DNA of 64,000 bases from Schlegelella_A sp038318385 (GTDB lineage Bacteria; Pseudomonadota; Gammaproteobacteria; Burkholderiales; Burkholderiaceae_C), in contig JBBQCD010000004.1 of assembly GCA_038318385.1 (NCBI GenBank), positions 53,048-117,047 of the forward strand, in the 5' to 3' direction. Shown in pieces: positions 1 through 8,980 of the stretch. Under the pieces are notes generated by a model that had not been told where the DNA came from, did no database searches, and saw nothing but the letters and a program-made list of their open reading frames with translations. Each line of letters opens with the position of its first letter. Position 1 is the stretch's first letter. The translations under genes were made by a program, and so were the position numbers.

Positions 1-1614
1 CGCCGCGGCCTGGCCGTCGCGACGCGGATCGCTCGCCGCGACGTAGCCCTCGACGCCCGGATCGCCGAGACGCCAGATGAACTGGCCCGCACCGAAGTCC
101 TGGTAGCTGTCCTGGATCACGTCGACGACGTGTCCGCGCTCCACCAGCCCGCGCACGACGGCCGGCGGCATCGCCGCTTCGACGTTGATCTCGAGCCCGT
201 GGTTGAACCGCCAGCGCGGCGCATCGCAGGCCGCCTGCGGCTGCTGGCCGTAGTCGAGCATCCGCACGAGGGTCTGGAGATGCCCCTGCGGCTGCATGTT
301 GCCGCCCATCACGCCGAAGCTCATCTGCGGCAGGCCGTTGCGGGTGAGGAACGCGGGGATGATGGTGTGGAACGGCCGCTTGCCGGGCGCGACCAGGTTC
401 GGGCTGCCCGGGACCAGGCTGAAGCCGTGGCCGCGGTTCTGCATCGACACGCCCCAGCCGGGGACGACGACGCCGGAGCCGAAGCCCATGAAGTTGCTCT
501 GGATGAAGCTCACCATCATGCCGCGCTCGTCGGCGGCCGTGAGGTAGATCGTGCCCCCGCGCACCGGATTGCCCGGTTCGAACGGTTGCGCCCGCTGCCG
601 GTCGATCAGCTTCGCGCGGCCGGCGAGATAGGCGTCGTCGAGGAGCCGCTCGCAGGCGAATTCCATGCCCCCGGGGTCGGCGACGTGGCGGTAGAGGTCG
701 GCGAAGGCGAGCTTCATGGCCTCGATCTGCAGGTGCTGCGAGTCGACGCTGTCGACCGCCAGCGCGCGCAGGTCGAAATGGCGCAGGATGCCGAGCGCGA
801 TCAGCGCGGCGATGCCCTGGCCGTTCGGCGGGATCTCGTGCAGGCGGTGACCGGCGTAGTCGATGCCGATGGGGTCGACCCACTCGGGCGCGTAGGCGGC
901 GAAATCGGCGACGTCGATGGCGCCGCCGTTGGCGCGCGCATGGGCCGCCGCTGCCTGGGCGATCTCGCCACCGTAGAGGGCGGCGCCGCGGGTCTTGGCA
1001 ATGGCCCGCAGGGATCTGGCGGCGGCTGGAAAAGCGAAATGCTCGCCGACAAGCGGGGCGCGCCCTCGCGGCAGGAAGGCGTCGGCGAATCCCGGCTGGT
1101 CGCGCAGGATGGGGGTCGCGGCGACCCACTTCTCCTGGACCACCACGGGGACCGCGTACCCGCGCTCGGCGACCTCGATCGCCGGCCCGAGCAGATCGGA
1201 GAACGGCAGCTTGCCGAAGCGTTCGCTCAGTGCGACCCAGCCCGCGACCGCACCCGGCACCGACACCGAGTCCCAGCCGCGTACCGGCGGCGTGCGCGCT
1301 TCGGCACCGTACTTGCGCCGGAAATACTCCGGGGTCCATGCCGCCGGCGCCGGCCCGGATGCGTTCAGGCCGTGCAGCTTCGCGCCGTCCCAGAGGATGC
1401 AGAAGGCGTCCGAGCCGAGGCCGTTGCTGCAGGGCTCGACGATCATCATCACCGCCGCCGCAGCGATCGCCGCATCGACGGCATTGCCGCCCTGCCACAG
1501 CATCCGCAACCCGGCCTGTGCGGCCGCAGGATGCGAGGTGGAAACGATGTTGCGGCCGAAGACCGGCAGGCGTGTCGACGGATAACCGCTCGACCAGTCG
1601 AAGGAAGTCGTCAT
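1..1614 (-). CDS. ggt: Gamma-glutamyltransferase family protein (C-terminus cut by window edge)
   Basis: Ntn-hydrolase of the gamma-glutamyltransferase family, which transfers or hydrolyses gamma-glutamyl groups of glutathione and related amides. The ATG at 1614 opens a frame that runs to base 1 without a stop, giving 538 residues, so only a short tail should be missing. Seen: an N-terminal RNIVSTSHPAAAQAGLRML region typical of the family, a GGNAVDAAIAA segment, and the autoprocessing motif RGGTIYLTAAD with the likely nucleophile Thr near residue 355. No obvious signal peptide, so it resembles the YwrD-like cytosolic group rather than the periplasmic E. coli enzyme; this localisation is inference. 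It is the last gene of a minus-strand series after tctBA, separated by 150 bases that hold a palindrome. Confidence 0.9.
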   Translation of the reverse strand, partial: MTTSFDWSSGYPSTRLPVFGRNIVSTSHPAAAQAGLRMLWQGGNAVDAAIAAAAVMMIVEPCSNGLGSDAFCILWDGAKLHGLNASGPAPAAWTPEYFRRKYGAEARTPPVRGWDSVSVPGAVAGWVALSERFGKLPFSDLLGPAIEVAERGYAVPVVVQEKWVAATPILRDQPGFADAFLPRGRAPLVGEHFAFPAAARSLRAIAKTRGAALYGGEIAQAAAAHARANGGAIDVADFAAYAPEWVDPIGIDYAGHRLHEIPPNGQGIAALIALGILRHFDLRALAVDSVDSQHLQIEAMKLAFADLYRHVADPGGMEFACERLLDDAYLAGRAKLIDRQRAQPFEPGNPVRGGTIYLTAADERGMMVSFIQSNFMGFGSGVVVPGWGVSMQNRGHGFSLVPGSPNLVAPGKRPFHTIIPAFLTRNGLPQMSFGVMGGNMQPQGHLQTLVRMLDYGQQPQAACDAPRWRFNHGLEINVEAAMPPAVVRGLVERGHVVDVIQDSYQDFGAGQFIWRLGDPGVEGYVAASDPRRDGQAAA

Positions 1615-1638
1615 GGGAGATTGCCGCGAGGAAGAGGT

Positions 1639-1655
1639 GCCGATTATCGATCGGC
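1639..1655. promoter_or_regulatory. Palindrome upstream of ggt
   Basis: GCCGAT and ATCGGC arms flank a 5-base centre, about 25 bases upstream of the ggt ATG. It could be an operator or a 5' hairpin; no regulator is known from the sequence. Confidence 0.3.
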
Positions 1656-1764
1656 GCCCGAAGGGATCGCGTCGCGCCGCCCCTACGGACAACGAACCGA
1701 CGGCTCGCTCAGGCGCGCAATGTGCCGCAGTCGCGAGCCGGGACGCCAGGCATCCGGCGACCCG

Positions 1765-3273
1765 TCACTCTTCCTTGAACGCGACTTCCCGTTTCTGCCG
1801 AATCTGCGGCAGCATGACGACGACCACCATCAGCACCGCGGCGAACAGGAGACCGGCCGAAAGCGGCCGCGTGGCAAACGTGCTCCAGTCGCCGCGCGAC
1901 AGCAGCAGTGCGCGCCGCAGGTTCTCCTCCATCATCGGCCCGAGGATGAAGCCGAGCAGCAGCGGTGCGCCCTCGCAGCTGAGCTTGTAGAAGACGTAGC
2001 CGACGAAGGCGAAGATGGCCGTGAAGTAGACGTCGAAGGTGCTGTTGTTGAGGGTGTAGACGCCGATGCAGCAGAACAGGGTGATCGCCGGAAAGAGGAA
2101 CCGATAAGGGACCGTCAGCAGCTTGATCCAGATGCCGATCATCGGCAGGTTCAGGATCACCAGCATGGCATTGCCGACCCACATGGAGGCGATCAGTCCC
2201 CAGAAGAGCTGGGGGTTGCCGGTCATCACCTGCGGGCCCGGCTGGATGCCCTTGATGGTCATCGCGCCGACCATCAGCGCCATCACCGCGTTCGGCGGAA
2301 TGCCGAGCGTGAGCATCGGGATGAACGACGTCTGCGCACCGGCATTGTTTGCCGACTCGGGACCGGCCACGCCCTGGATCGCGCCCTTGCCGAACGGAAT
2401 GCGCGGGTTGCGCGTCACCTTCTTCTCGAGCGTGTACGACGCGAACGACGCCAGCAGCGCGCCCCCACCCGGCAGCACGCCGAGGATGGAGCCGAGCGCG
2501 GTGCCGCGCAGCACCGAGGGCCAGGCCTCCTTGAAGTCCTGCATCGTCGGCCAGAGTCCCTTGACCTTGCTGGTGAACACCTCGCGATGCTCGGCCGGCT
2601 GGCCGAGGTTGGAGATGATCTCGCCGAAGCCGAACACGCCCATGGCGATGACGACGAACCCGATGCCGTCCGTGAGCTCGGGAACGTCGAAGCTGTAGCG
2701 CGCGGTGCCGGAAATGACGTCGGTGTTGATCTGCGCCAGCAGCAGGCCGAGGATGATCATCGAGATCGCCTTGAGCAGCGAGCCCGACGCAAGCACGACC
2801 GCGCCGATCAGGCCGAGCACCATCAGCGAGAAGTACTCGGCCGGGCCGAACTTGAACGCGAGCTCGGTCAGCGGCGGCGCGAACGCGGCGATGATGATCG
2901 TGCCGACGCAGCCGGCGAAGAAGGAGCCGAGTGCCGAGACCGCGAGGGCGGCGCCGGCGCGCCCCTGGCGCGCCATCTGGTAGCCGTCGATGGCGGTCAC
3001 GACGGAGGACGATTCGCCCGGCACGTTGATCAGGATCGCGGTCGTCGAGCCGCCGTACTGGGCGCCGTAGTAGATGCCGGCCAGCATGATCAGCGCCGGC
3101 GTGGCGTCGAGCGCGTAGATCGACGGCAGCAGCATGGCGATCGTCGCCACGGGACCGATGCCCGGCAGCACGCCGATCAGCGTGCCGAGCACGCAGCCGA
3201 AGAAGGCGTAGGCGAGATTCTGCAGCGTGAAGGCGACGCCGAAACCGAGCGCGAGATTGTTCAGGAGATCCAT
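1765..3273 (-). CDS. tctA: Tripartite tricarboxylate transporter large membrane subunit (TctA)
   Basis: Large inner-membrane permease of a TctABC-type secondary carboxylate transporter. The 502 residues match the usual length of about 500. Seen: many hydrophobic segments through the length, the conserved LGTLIGVLPGIGPVATIAM stretch near the N-terminus, the NVPGESSSVVTAIDG motif near residue 85, and a late GIPPNAVMALMVGAM segment. The ATG at 3273 follows tctB by 36 bases on the same strand, so the two are co-transcribed. The periplasmic binding protein TctC, which normally sits in the same operon, is not in the window; it could be one of the dispersed copies that Burkholderiales carry. The substrate cannot be read from sequence. 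Confidence 0.95.
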   Translation of the reverse strand: MDLLNNLALGFGVAFTLQNLAYAFFGCVLGTLIGVLPGIGPVATIAMLLPSIYALDATPALIMLAGIYYGAQYGGSTTAILINVPGESSSVVTAIDGYQMARQGRAGAALAVSALGSFFAGCVGTIIIAAFAPPLTELAFKFGPAEYFSLMVLGLIGAVVLASGSLLKAISMIILGLLLAQINTDVISGTARYSFDVPELTDGIGFVVIAMGVFGFGEIISNLGQPAEHREVFTSKVKGLWPTMQDFKEAWPSVLRGTALGSILGVLPGGGALLASFASYTLEKKVTRNPRIPFGKGAIQGVAGPESANNAGAQTSFIPMLTLGIPPNAVMALMVGAMTIKGIQPGPQVMTGNPQLFWGLIASMWVGNAMLVILNLPMIGIWIKLLTVPYRFLFPAITLFCCIGVYTLNNSTFDVYFTAIFAFVGYVFYKLSCEGAPLLLGFILGPMMEENLRRALLLSRGDWSTFATRPLSAGLLFAAVLMVVVVMLPQIRQKREVAFKEE

Positions 3274-3309
3274 GGACGGCCCTGGTGTTCTTCTAGGCGA
3301 ATGACACGG

Positions 3310-3771
3310 TCACTGGAAGAACCGGGGCCACAGCGGGATCGTCAGCTTCAGGCCGAGGACGAAGACCGCCCAGGAGCCCAGCGTCAGCACGATGGCGTTG
3401 GCGATCACGCCCTTCCACTTGAACTCATCGCCGGCGAGGCTGGAGATGATGATGAGGATCGGAATCGAGACCACCATGCCGAGCTTCTCGATCGTGACCG
3501 CGAAGATCGTGATGGCCGCGACGATGATGATCAGCGGCTTCCAGGCGATGGTGCCGATCGGATCTCCACCGGGCGTCTCGATCGTCAACGACTTGAACAG
3601 CACGATGGCGCCGAGGATGGCCATGATCACGCTCAGCAGCAGCGGGAAATAACCGGCTCCGGGACGCGCCGAGGTGCCCATCGAGTAGTTCGTGGCGCCG
3701 ACGGCGAAGCTGACACCGGCGACGATGAACATCAACCCCGACCAGAAGTCCCGCTGGCTCTTGATCTTCAC
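3310..3771 (-). CDS. tctB: Tripartite tricarboxylate transporter small membrane subunit (TctB)
   Basis: Small membrane subunit partnering TctA. The 153 residues contain four predicted hydrophobic segments: FWSGLMFIVAGVSFAVGA near the start, a second near 42-60, a third at about 77-95, and a pair of closely spaced segments toward the end. The GTG at 3771 is the only initiation codon that keeps the conserved N-terminal helix. First gene of the tctBA pair; a 99-base gap with a 12-base palindrome separates it from the ATPase gene upstream. Its sequence is far less conserved than TctA in this family, so assignment rests partly on size, topology and position. Confidence 0.88.
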   Translation of the reverse strand: MKIKSQRDFWSGLMFIVAGVSFAVGATNYSMGTSARPGAGYFPLLLSVIMAILGAIVLFKSLTIETPGGDPIGTIAWKPLIIIVAAITIFAVTIEKLGMVVSIPILIIISSLAGDEFKWKGVIANAIVLTLGSWAVFVLGLKLTIPLWPRFFQ

Positions 3772-3810
3772 GCTGCTACCCCACCTGCTGTCAATGCAGC
3801 GCGCATTCTA

Positions 3811-3822
3811 GGCATGCATGCC
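3811..3822. promoter_or_regulatory. 12-base perfect palindrome in the tctB leader
   Basis: GGCATGCATGCC lies about 40 bases upstream of the tctB start, in the only non-coding space before the tctBA pair. It may be an operator for carboxylate-dependent control; no cognate regulator is adjacent. Confidence 0.35.
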
Positions 3823-3870
3823 GGGCCCGACGCGTCACGTTTACACGTAACGCGACGAGTGGTGGCGAAG

Positions 3871-5760
3871 TCACTCCCAGGCCGGTGTGGCCCGCAGCAC
3901 TTCTTCCAGGGTGGTGACGCCTTCGGCAACCTTCATCACGCCTGCCAGGCGCAGCGGACGCAGGCCGTCGTGCAGCGCCTGCTGGCGCAGCTTGGCGGCA
4001 TCTGGCACGGGTTGGATGTGGGCGCGCGCCGCATCGCTGACGGTGAGAAGCTCGTACAGGCCCGCGCGCCCGCGATAGCCCGTCATCCGGCACTCGAGGC
4101 AGCCGACGGGCTTGTAGGGCTTGACCCCGCCATTCATGCGCCAAGGCTTGATGACCGCGTCGAGCGACTCGCGCGTGGTCTCCTCGTCGGGCGCCTTGCA
4201 GGCCGGGCAGAGCGTGCGCACGAGTCGCTGCGCGAGCACGCCGATCAGGGTCGAACCGATCAGATAGGGCGCGACGCCGAGATCGTTCATGCGCGTGATC
4301 GCCGACGCCGAATCGTTGGTGTGCAGCGTGCTGAAGACGAGGTGCCCGGTGAGCGCAGCCTGGATCGCCATCTCGGCGGTTTCGAGGTCGCGGATCTCGC
4401 CGACCATGATGATGTCCGGGTCCTGGCGCATCAGGGCGCGCAGGCCCTCGGCGAAATTGAGCTCGAGCACCGACTGGACCTGCGTCTGGTTGAACGCCGG
4501 CTGGATCATCTCGATCGGGTCCTCGATCGTGCAGACGTTGACCTCGTCGGTCGCGAGTCGCCGCAGCGTCGAGTACAGCGTCGTCGTCTTGCCCGATCCG
4601 GTCGGACCGGTGACGAGGATGATCCCGTGCGGCTTGGCGACGAGCTGTTCCCAGCGCTTGCCGTCATGGCTGCCGAAGCCCAGGTTGTCGAGCGTCTTGA
4701 CCGTCGTGTCCGGATCGAAGATCCGCATCACCATCTTCTCGCCGAAGGCGGTCGGGATGGTCGACAGCCGCATCTCGACCTCGTCGCCGTTCGGGTTGCG
4801 CGTCTTGATGCGACCGTCGAGCGGGCGCCGGCGCTCGATCACGTCCATCCGGCCGAGGAGCTTGACGCGCGCCACCATCGCGCTCATCACCCCCGGCGGC
4901 AACTGGTAAACGGTGTGCATCACGCCGTCGATGCGAAACCGGATCACGCTGCGCTCGCGGCGCGGCTCGAGGTGAATGTCCGAGGCGCGCTGGTCGAAGG
5001 CGTACTGCCAGAGCCAGTCGACGACCTGGATCACGCCCGAGTCGTTGGCGTCGAGCTGCTTGGTGGTCTTGCCGAGCTCGACAAGCTGCTCGAAGTTGGC
5101 GATGGCCGAGGTCTCGCCCATCTTGATCGCCGCACGCACCGACCGCGACAGCGTGTAGAACTCGGTCGTGTAGCGGGCGATCTCCGTGGGGCTCGCCAGA
5201 ACCAGCTTGACCGACTTGCGGGTGTGGCCCTCGATCTCGGCCACCCAGGCGATGTCGAGCGGCTCGCAGGTCGCGATCGTCACCTCCGTCGTGCCGTATT
5301 GCAGCGGCAGCGCATGGCGGCGTTCGGCGTAGGTGATCGACATCACGTCGGCGACGCGGCCGACATCCACGCGCAGCGGGTCGATGCGCTGGTAGGCGAT
5401 GCCGCAGCGCAGCGCCAGCCATTCGGTCAGGTCTTCGACGTCGAGATTCTTGTTACCGGGCTGGCGCACGAGACCCGCGCTGGCCAGTCGCACCAGGGGG
5501 TGCTGCGAGCTCTGGGTGCCGGCAAAGCGCCGGATGGTTCGCTCGGCATCCTCTGCACTGATCACGCCGTCTTCACGAAGCCAGTCGACGAGCGCGCGCC
5601 ACTCGAGCTTGCCGGGTCGATTGCGCACCGCCGCCAGGCTGACCGCAGCGACAACCGGTGCCGATCCGCGTAGCGCTTCGGCGCCGCCCTCGCGCGGGGC
5701 CCGCGGGCCCGGCTCGGCCACCGGGGTGAGGATCTCGGGCCGGACCTGTTTGGTTTTCAT
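3871..5760 (-). CDS. Orphan GspE/PulE/PilB-family secretion ATPase
   Basis: Hexameric ATPase of the type II secretion / type IV pilus assembly family, which acts at the inner membrane on the cytosolic side. 629 residues from the ATG at 5760. Seen: an N-terminal MshEN/T2SSE_N-like region at about 80-190, the Walker A motif GPTGSGKT at 385-392, Asp-box and Walker B (IIMVGEIRD near 450-458), a His box (STLHTND near 478), and a zinc-binding tetracysteine (Cys518, Cys521, Cys554, Cys557). The start overlaps the stop of the upstream methyltransferase-like gene by ATGA, implying translational coupling. No other gsp or pil genes are nearby, so it is either a dispersed subunit or serves a separate process. 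An open frame extends upstream to 6072 but lies inside the neighbour and is not used. Confidence 0.85.
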   Translation of the reverse strand: MKTKQVRPEILTPVAEPGPRAPREGGAEALRGSAPVVAAVSLAAVRNRPGKLEWRALVDWLREDGVISAEDAERTIRRFAGTQSSQHPLVRLASAGLVRQPGNKNLDVEDLTEWLALRCGIAYQRIDPLRVDVGRVADVMSITYAERRHALPLQYGTTEVTIATCEPLDIAWVAEIEGHTRKSVKLVLASPTEIARYTTEFYTLSRSVRAAIKMGETSAIANFEQLVELGKTTKQLDANDSGVIQVVDWLWQYAFDQRASDIHLEPRRERSVIRFRIDGVMHTVYQLPPGVMSAMVARVKLLGRMDVIERRRPLDGRIKTRNPNGDEVEMRLSTIPTAFGEKMVMRIFDPDTTVKTLDNLGFGSHDGKRWEQLVAKPHGIILVTGPTGSGKTTTLYSTLRRLATDEVNVCTIEDPIEMIQPAFNQTQVQSVLELNFAEGLRALMRQDPDIIMVGEIRDLETAEMAIQAALTGHLVFSTLHTNDSASAITRMNDLGVAPYLIGSTLIGVLAQRLVRTLCPACKAPDEETTRESLDAVIKPWRMNGGVKPYKPVGCLECRMTGYRGRAGLYELLTVSDAARAHIQPVPDAAKLRQQALHDGLRPLRLAGVMKVAEGVTTLEEVLRATPAWE

Positions 5761-6551
5761 GCGGACGTGGGGTTGGGGGACGGCTGGCTCGGGCTCTTTG
5801 GCAGCGGTCGGAACAGGCGCAGCCACTTGCGCGCGGGAAGTGCGTGGCGAGTTTCGATGTTTTCCGCACGCGCGGCAAGCTCGGCACGCCCGGGAATCGT
5901 GTCGGATTTCAGCGCCAGGACGATCGTGTTGCCTTCCCGGGTGGGTGCGAGGCTCGCAACCCGCTCCGCGCCGAAGGCCGCAGCGATGCGCCCCGCGCTC
6001 GTGTCGAAGCTCGCGTGGCGACCAAAGAGGTTGACCGCGAGCACGCCGGACGGCTCCAGCATTGCATGGCATTGACGGTAGAAGGCGGCGCTGTCGAGAA
6101 CCGGCCCTGCCGCTTCGTGATCGTAGAGGTCCACGCTGAGCACCGCGACGCTCTCGCCCCGGGTCGGGTCGGCGACGAAGTCGGCCGCATTCATCTGCAG
6201 CACCTGCAGGCGAGCCGAATCGTCCGGCAGGCGAAACCAGAGCCGGCAGGCATCGATGACCGAGGGATTGAGCTCCACCGCCGTCGTGCGCATCCGCAAC
6301 ATGCCATGGCAGTAGCGCGTGATGGCGCCGGCACCGAGGCCGAGTTGCACCGCATGGCCGGCGCGCAACCGGTCCGTCGGGCGCAGCAGCATCCAGGCCA
6401 TCATGCGCTGCACGTATTCGAGCTCCAGCGCGCGCGGCCGGGCGAGCCGCATGGCGCCTTGGACCCAGGGGGTGCCGAGGTGCAGGTAACGCACCCCGTC
6501 CGACTCCGAGATCGTCGCCGGCTCGAGCACCTGTTCACGCGGCGCTTTCAT
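5757..6551 (-). CDS. Spermidine-synthase-like Rossmann-fold protein
   Basis: 264-residue protein of the SpeE / polyamine aminopropyltransferase-like class with a Rossmann methyltransferase fold. Seen: a glycine-rich nucleotide-binding segment QLGLGAGAITRY followed by TTAVELNPSVIDACR, in which the acidic residue is at the end of strand 2, then LSVDLYDHEAAGP. The classical polyamine catalytic aspartates are not clearly present, so it is probably one of the many spermidine-synthase homologues of unknown substrate. The ATG at 6551 overlaps the glycosylase stop (ATGA), and its own stop overlaps the ATPase start in the same way, so the chain from tatD to the ATPase looks like one transcript. Confidence 0.75.
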   Translation of the reverse strand: MKAPREQVLEPATISESDGVRYLHLGTPWVQGAMRLARPRALELEYVQRMMAWMLLRPTDRLRAGHAVQLGLGAGAITRYCHGMLRMRTTAVELNPSVIDACRLWFRLPDDSARLQVLQMNAADFVADPTRGESVAVLSVDLYDHEAAGPVLDSAAFYRQCHAMLEPSGVLAVNLFGRHASFDTSAGRIAAAFGAERVASLAPTREGNTIVLALKSDTIPGRAELAARAENIETRHALPARKWLRLFRPLPKSPSQPSPNPTSA

Positions 6552-7054
6552 GCCAGACCGTGGCGCTCGAAGGCGGCGCGCCACGCCGCCAGCTTGCGCT
6601 CGAAGCTCCAGCTGGCGTTCGCGGGGCTGGTCGACGGCAGCGCCAGCCCGTCGACGCCGGGCATCCGCGTGCGGCCCATGGACCGGGCCGATTCGGCGCC
6701 GTTGTGAACCAGCGCCCGGAGTTCCGGAGCCGCGCGACGCAGCAGGGCGAGATCGTTCGGCAGCGCATCCTGGATCGCCCGATCGAGACTGCCCTCGCGC
6801 CGACAGGTCGCGTAGACGTCCCACAGGCCGACCCCCCGTTCCTGGAGGACCGCGAGGCGCGCGCCGTAGTCCAGCCTCGTCAGCGGGACATCCCAGAGCG
6901 CGGACAGGATCGGCCAGAAATGGTTGCGCGGATGGCCGTAGTACTGCTGCGACCGCAGCGACGCCACCCCGGGGAAGCTGCCGAGGACGACGAGACGAGT
7001 CGACGGTCCGACGACCGGCGCGAGGCCGACGAGGGGCGCCGCATCGCCAGTCAC
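6548..7054 (-). CDS. DNA-deoxyinosine glycosylase (uracil-DNA glycosylase superfamily, family 6)
   Basis: 168-residue base-excision repair enzyme of the UDG superfamily, family 6 (HDG), which removes hypoxanthine arising from adenine deamination. Seen: the family signature SFPGVASLRSQQYYGHPRNH in the first third and a C-terminal LPSTSPANASWS segment that corresponds to motif 2. Translation starts at the GTG at 7054, which overlaps the tatD stop codon (GTGA). The conserved fold begins almost at once after it, which supports this start. The pairing with a TatD nuclease is consistent with a DNA-repair theme. Confidence 0.85.
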   Translation of the reverse strand: MTGDAAPLVGLAPVVGPSTRLVVLGSFPGVASLRSQQYYGHPRNHFWPILSALWDVPLTRLDYGARLAVLQERGVGLWDVYATCRREGSLDRAIQDALPNDLALLRRAAPELRALVHNGAESARSMGRTRMPGVDGLALPSTSPANASWSFERKLAAWRAAFERHGLA

Positions 7055-7866
7055 GACGCCAGCGCGGACAAGCGCGGCAACGCGGCGTGCGCGTTGGCGG
7101 CCGTGGCGGCGCACAGCGCCTCCACCGGAATCCCGCGCAACTCCGCCAGCGTGGCGGCGATGCGCGGCAGTTCGCCGGGCTCGTTGCGAGCCGTCGCGCC
7201 TGCGGCGCGCTCGGCCGCGGTGCGATAGAGCCAGTGCGGGGGAATGTCCGGGGCATCCGTTTCCATCACGATCGCCTCCAGCGCGACCGCCGTGGCGACG
7301 CGGCGGATGCGCAGCGCCCGGTCGAAGGTGACCGTGCCGCCGAAGCCGAGCTTGAAGCCGAGCCCGACGAACGACTCGGCCTGCTGCTCGCTGCCGGCAA
7401 ACGCATGGGCGATCCCTCCGGGCACCTCGATCCGGCGCAGCAACTTCAGCATCGTGTCGACGGCACGTCGGCTGTGCAGGATCACCGGCAGGGCGAAGTC
7501 GCGGGCGAGCTTGAGCTGCGCGGCACAGAAGTGTTCGAGGCGTGCCGGGTCGAGTCCGGGGACGAAGCCGTCGAGGCCGATCTCGCCGATGGCGACCAGC
7601 CGCTCGTCGCCGCGATGCGCTTGGAGCGCGCCACGCAACCGTTCCAGATCGTCGTCGACGGACGTGCCCACGGCCAGGGGGTGGATACCCAGGGCGTAGA
7701 CCAGTCCGTGGCGATGGGAAAGCGCACGGACCGCGTCGAAGTTCTCGACCGAGACGGCCGGCAACACCACCTGTCGCACCCCCGCGGTGCACGCCCGGGC
7801 GACGACCGCGTCGCGATCGGGCTCGAACTCCGGCGCGTCGAGGTGGCAATGGGTGTCGATCCACAT
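7051..7866 (-). CDS. TatD family metal-dependent DNase/hydrolase
   Basis: 271-residue TIM-barrel amidohydrolase-type enzyme of the TatD family; members are Mg-dependent 3'-5' DNases with roles in DNA repair and turnover. Seen: the N-terminal metal motif with His6 and His8 (DTHCHLD), a GEIGLDGF strand bearing the bridging Glu, LPVILHSRRA with a conserved His, and the late METDAPDIPP segment with the catalytic Asp. It is a little longer at the C-terminus than E. coli TatD. First gene of the overlapping chain that leads to the glycosylase, the spermidine-synthase-like gene and the ATPase. Confidence 0.93.
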   Translation of the reverse strand: MWIDTHCHLDAPEFEPDRDAVVARACTAGVRQVVLPAVSVENFDAVRALSHRHGLVYALGIHPLAVGTSVDDDLERLRGALQAHRGDERLVAIGEIGLDGFVPGLDPARLEHFCAAQLKLARDFALPVILHSRRAVDTMLKLLRRIEVPGGIAHAFAGSEQQAESFVGLGFKLGFGGTVTFDRALRIRRVATAVALEAIVMETDAPDIPPHWLYRTAAERAAGATARNEPGELPRIAATLAELRGIPVEALCAATAANAHAALPRLSALAS

Positions 7867-8002
7867 TCCCGCATGATGCCTGCGTGCCGTCGATGCACCG
7901 CGACGAGACAGGTCTCGCCACGCGTGCTACCGTCCGAACAACGGTGCGGGGCGACCTGCCCGCATCGCCTTCGCGGGCCGTTGAGCCGCCGGGAATCCGA
8001 CC

Positions 8003-8947
8003 ATGAAGAAGGTACCGCTGTACAGCCGTTCGCGCCGCCCGTCGGAGGTCGAGGCACCCATTGCGGCGAGCGCGACACCGGCGCCGCCGAAAGAAGCTGC
8101 GGACGCACCCACCGACCGTCCCCGCTCGGGCTGGCGGACCGGCGTGCTGCGCCACGAGCGCCGCCTCTGGGCGGCCGCCGTGCTCGCCCTGATCGGCGCC
8201 ATCTTCCTGTGGAACCCGATCTCGGCGACGAAGGAGGCAGCCATGACGCTCGAGCAGATCGACGCCGCGCTGCGCCAGTCGATCGCCGACAAGCCCCTGC
8301 CGTCGCCGGCGTCGCGTGCCTACGACAACGTCATCGGCTCGGTCGTCCGGGTGATCGGGCTGATGACCGAGGGCGACGACGGCAGCGACGACAAGGAACA
8401 CGGCAGCGTCGAGCGCGGTGTCGGCACCGGCGTGGTCATCGTCGACAACGGCACCATCCTCACCAATCTGCACGTGGTCGCCGGCGCCAAGCGGATCCGC
8501 GTGACCTTCTTCGACGGCTCCGAATCGGACGCGGTGGTCCTCAACACCCAGCCCGAGAACGACCTGGCCGTCCTGCGCGCCCGCACCATTCCCGACGACC
8601 TCGAGGCGGCGACCATGCGCTCCACCGGCGACCTCCTGCCGGGAGACCAGGTGGTCGCGGTCGGCTTTCCGTTCGGCATCGGCCCGTCGGCGTCGGCCGG
8701 CGTCGTCTCGGGGCTCAAGCGCCAGTTCCGATCCCCCGACGGCAAGCAGATGCTGACCAACCTGATCCAGTTCGACGCCGCCGTCAACCCGGGCAATTCG
8801 GGCGGACCGCTGGTGACGATGGACGGCGAGGTCGTCGGCATCGTCACCGCCATCCTCAATCCGTCGCGCCAGCGCGTCTTCATCGGCATCGGCTTCGCCG
8901 TGCCGATCGAGAACGCCGCCACCGCGGTCGGCCTCTCGCCCTTCTAG
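8003..8947 (+). CDS. Membrane-anchored trypsin-like serine protease without PDZ domain
   Basis: 314-residue S1C (HtrA/DegP-like) protease. Seen: a cytoplasmic, Pro/Ala-rich N-terminus, one transmembrane segment at about 54-71, and a periplasmic protease domain with the catalytic triad His157 (LTNLHVV), Asp187 (ENDLAVL) and Ser266 (NPGNSGGPL). It ends at VGLSPF straight after the protease fold, so the PDZ domain found in DegP, DegS and related proteins is absent. MoxR, DUF58 and VWA genes follow closely on the same strand, and a shared role in envelope stress is plausible but inferred. The ATG at 8003 is supported by the continuous conserved domain and lack of a better downstream start before the membrane segment. 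Confidence 0.88.
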   Translation: MKKVPLYSRSRRPSEVEAPIAASATPAPPKEAADAPTDRPRSGWRTGVLRHERRLWAAAVLALIGAIFLWNPISATKEAAMTLEQIDAALRQSIADKPLPSPASRAYDNVIGSVVRVIGLMTEGDDGSDDKEHGSVERGVGTGVVIVDNGTILTNLHVVAGAKRIRVTFFDGSESDAVVLNTQPENDLAVLRARTIPDDLEAATMRSTGDLLPGDQVVAVGFPFGIGPSASAGVVSGLKRQFRSPDGKQMLTNLIQFDAAVNPGNSGGPLVTMDGEVVGIVTAILNPSRQRVFIGIGFAVPIENAATAVGLSPF

Positions 8948-8980
8948 CCACCCCCTCACGCCCTCCTCGACGACCACCGC

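Noticed and set aside
130..5673. A 1,847-codon plus-strand reading frame
   Set aside because: It runs antisense through ggt, tctA, tctB and the ATPase gene, which have clear domains. Its translation is Arg/Asp/His-rich low-complexity, as expected from the reverse strand of GC-rich genes.
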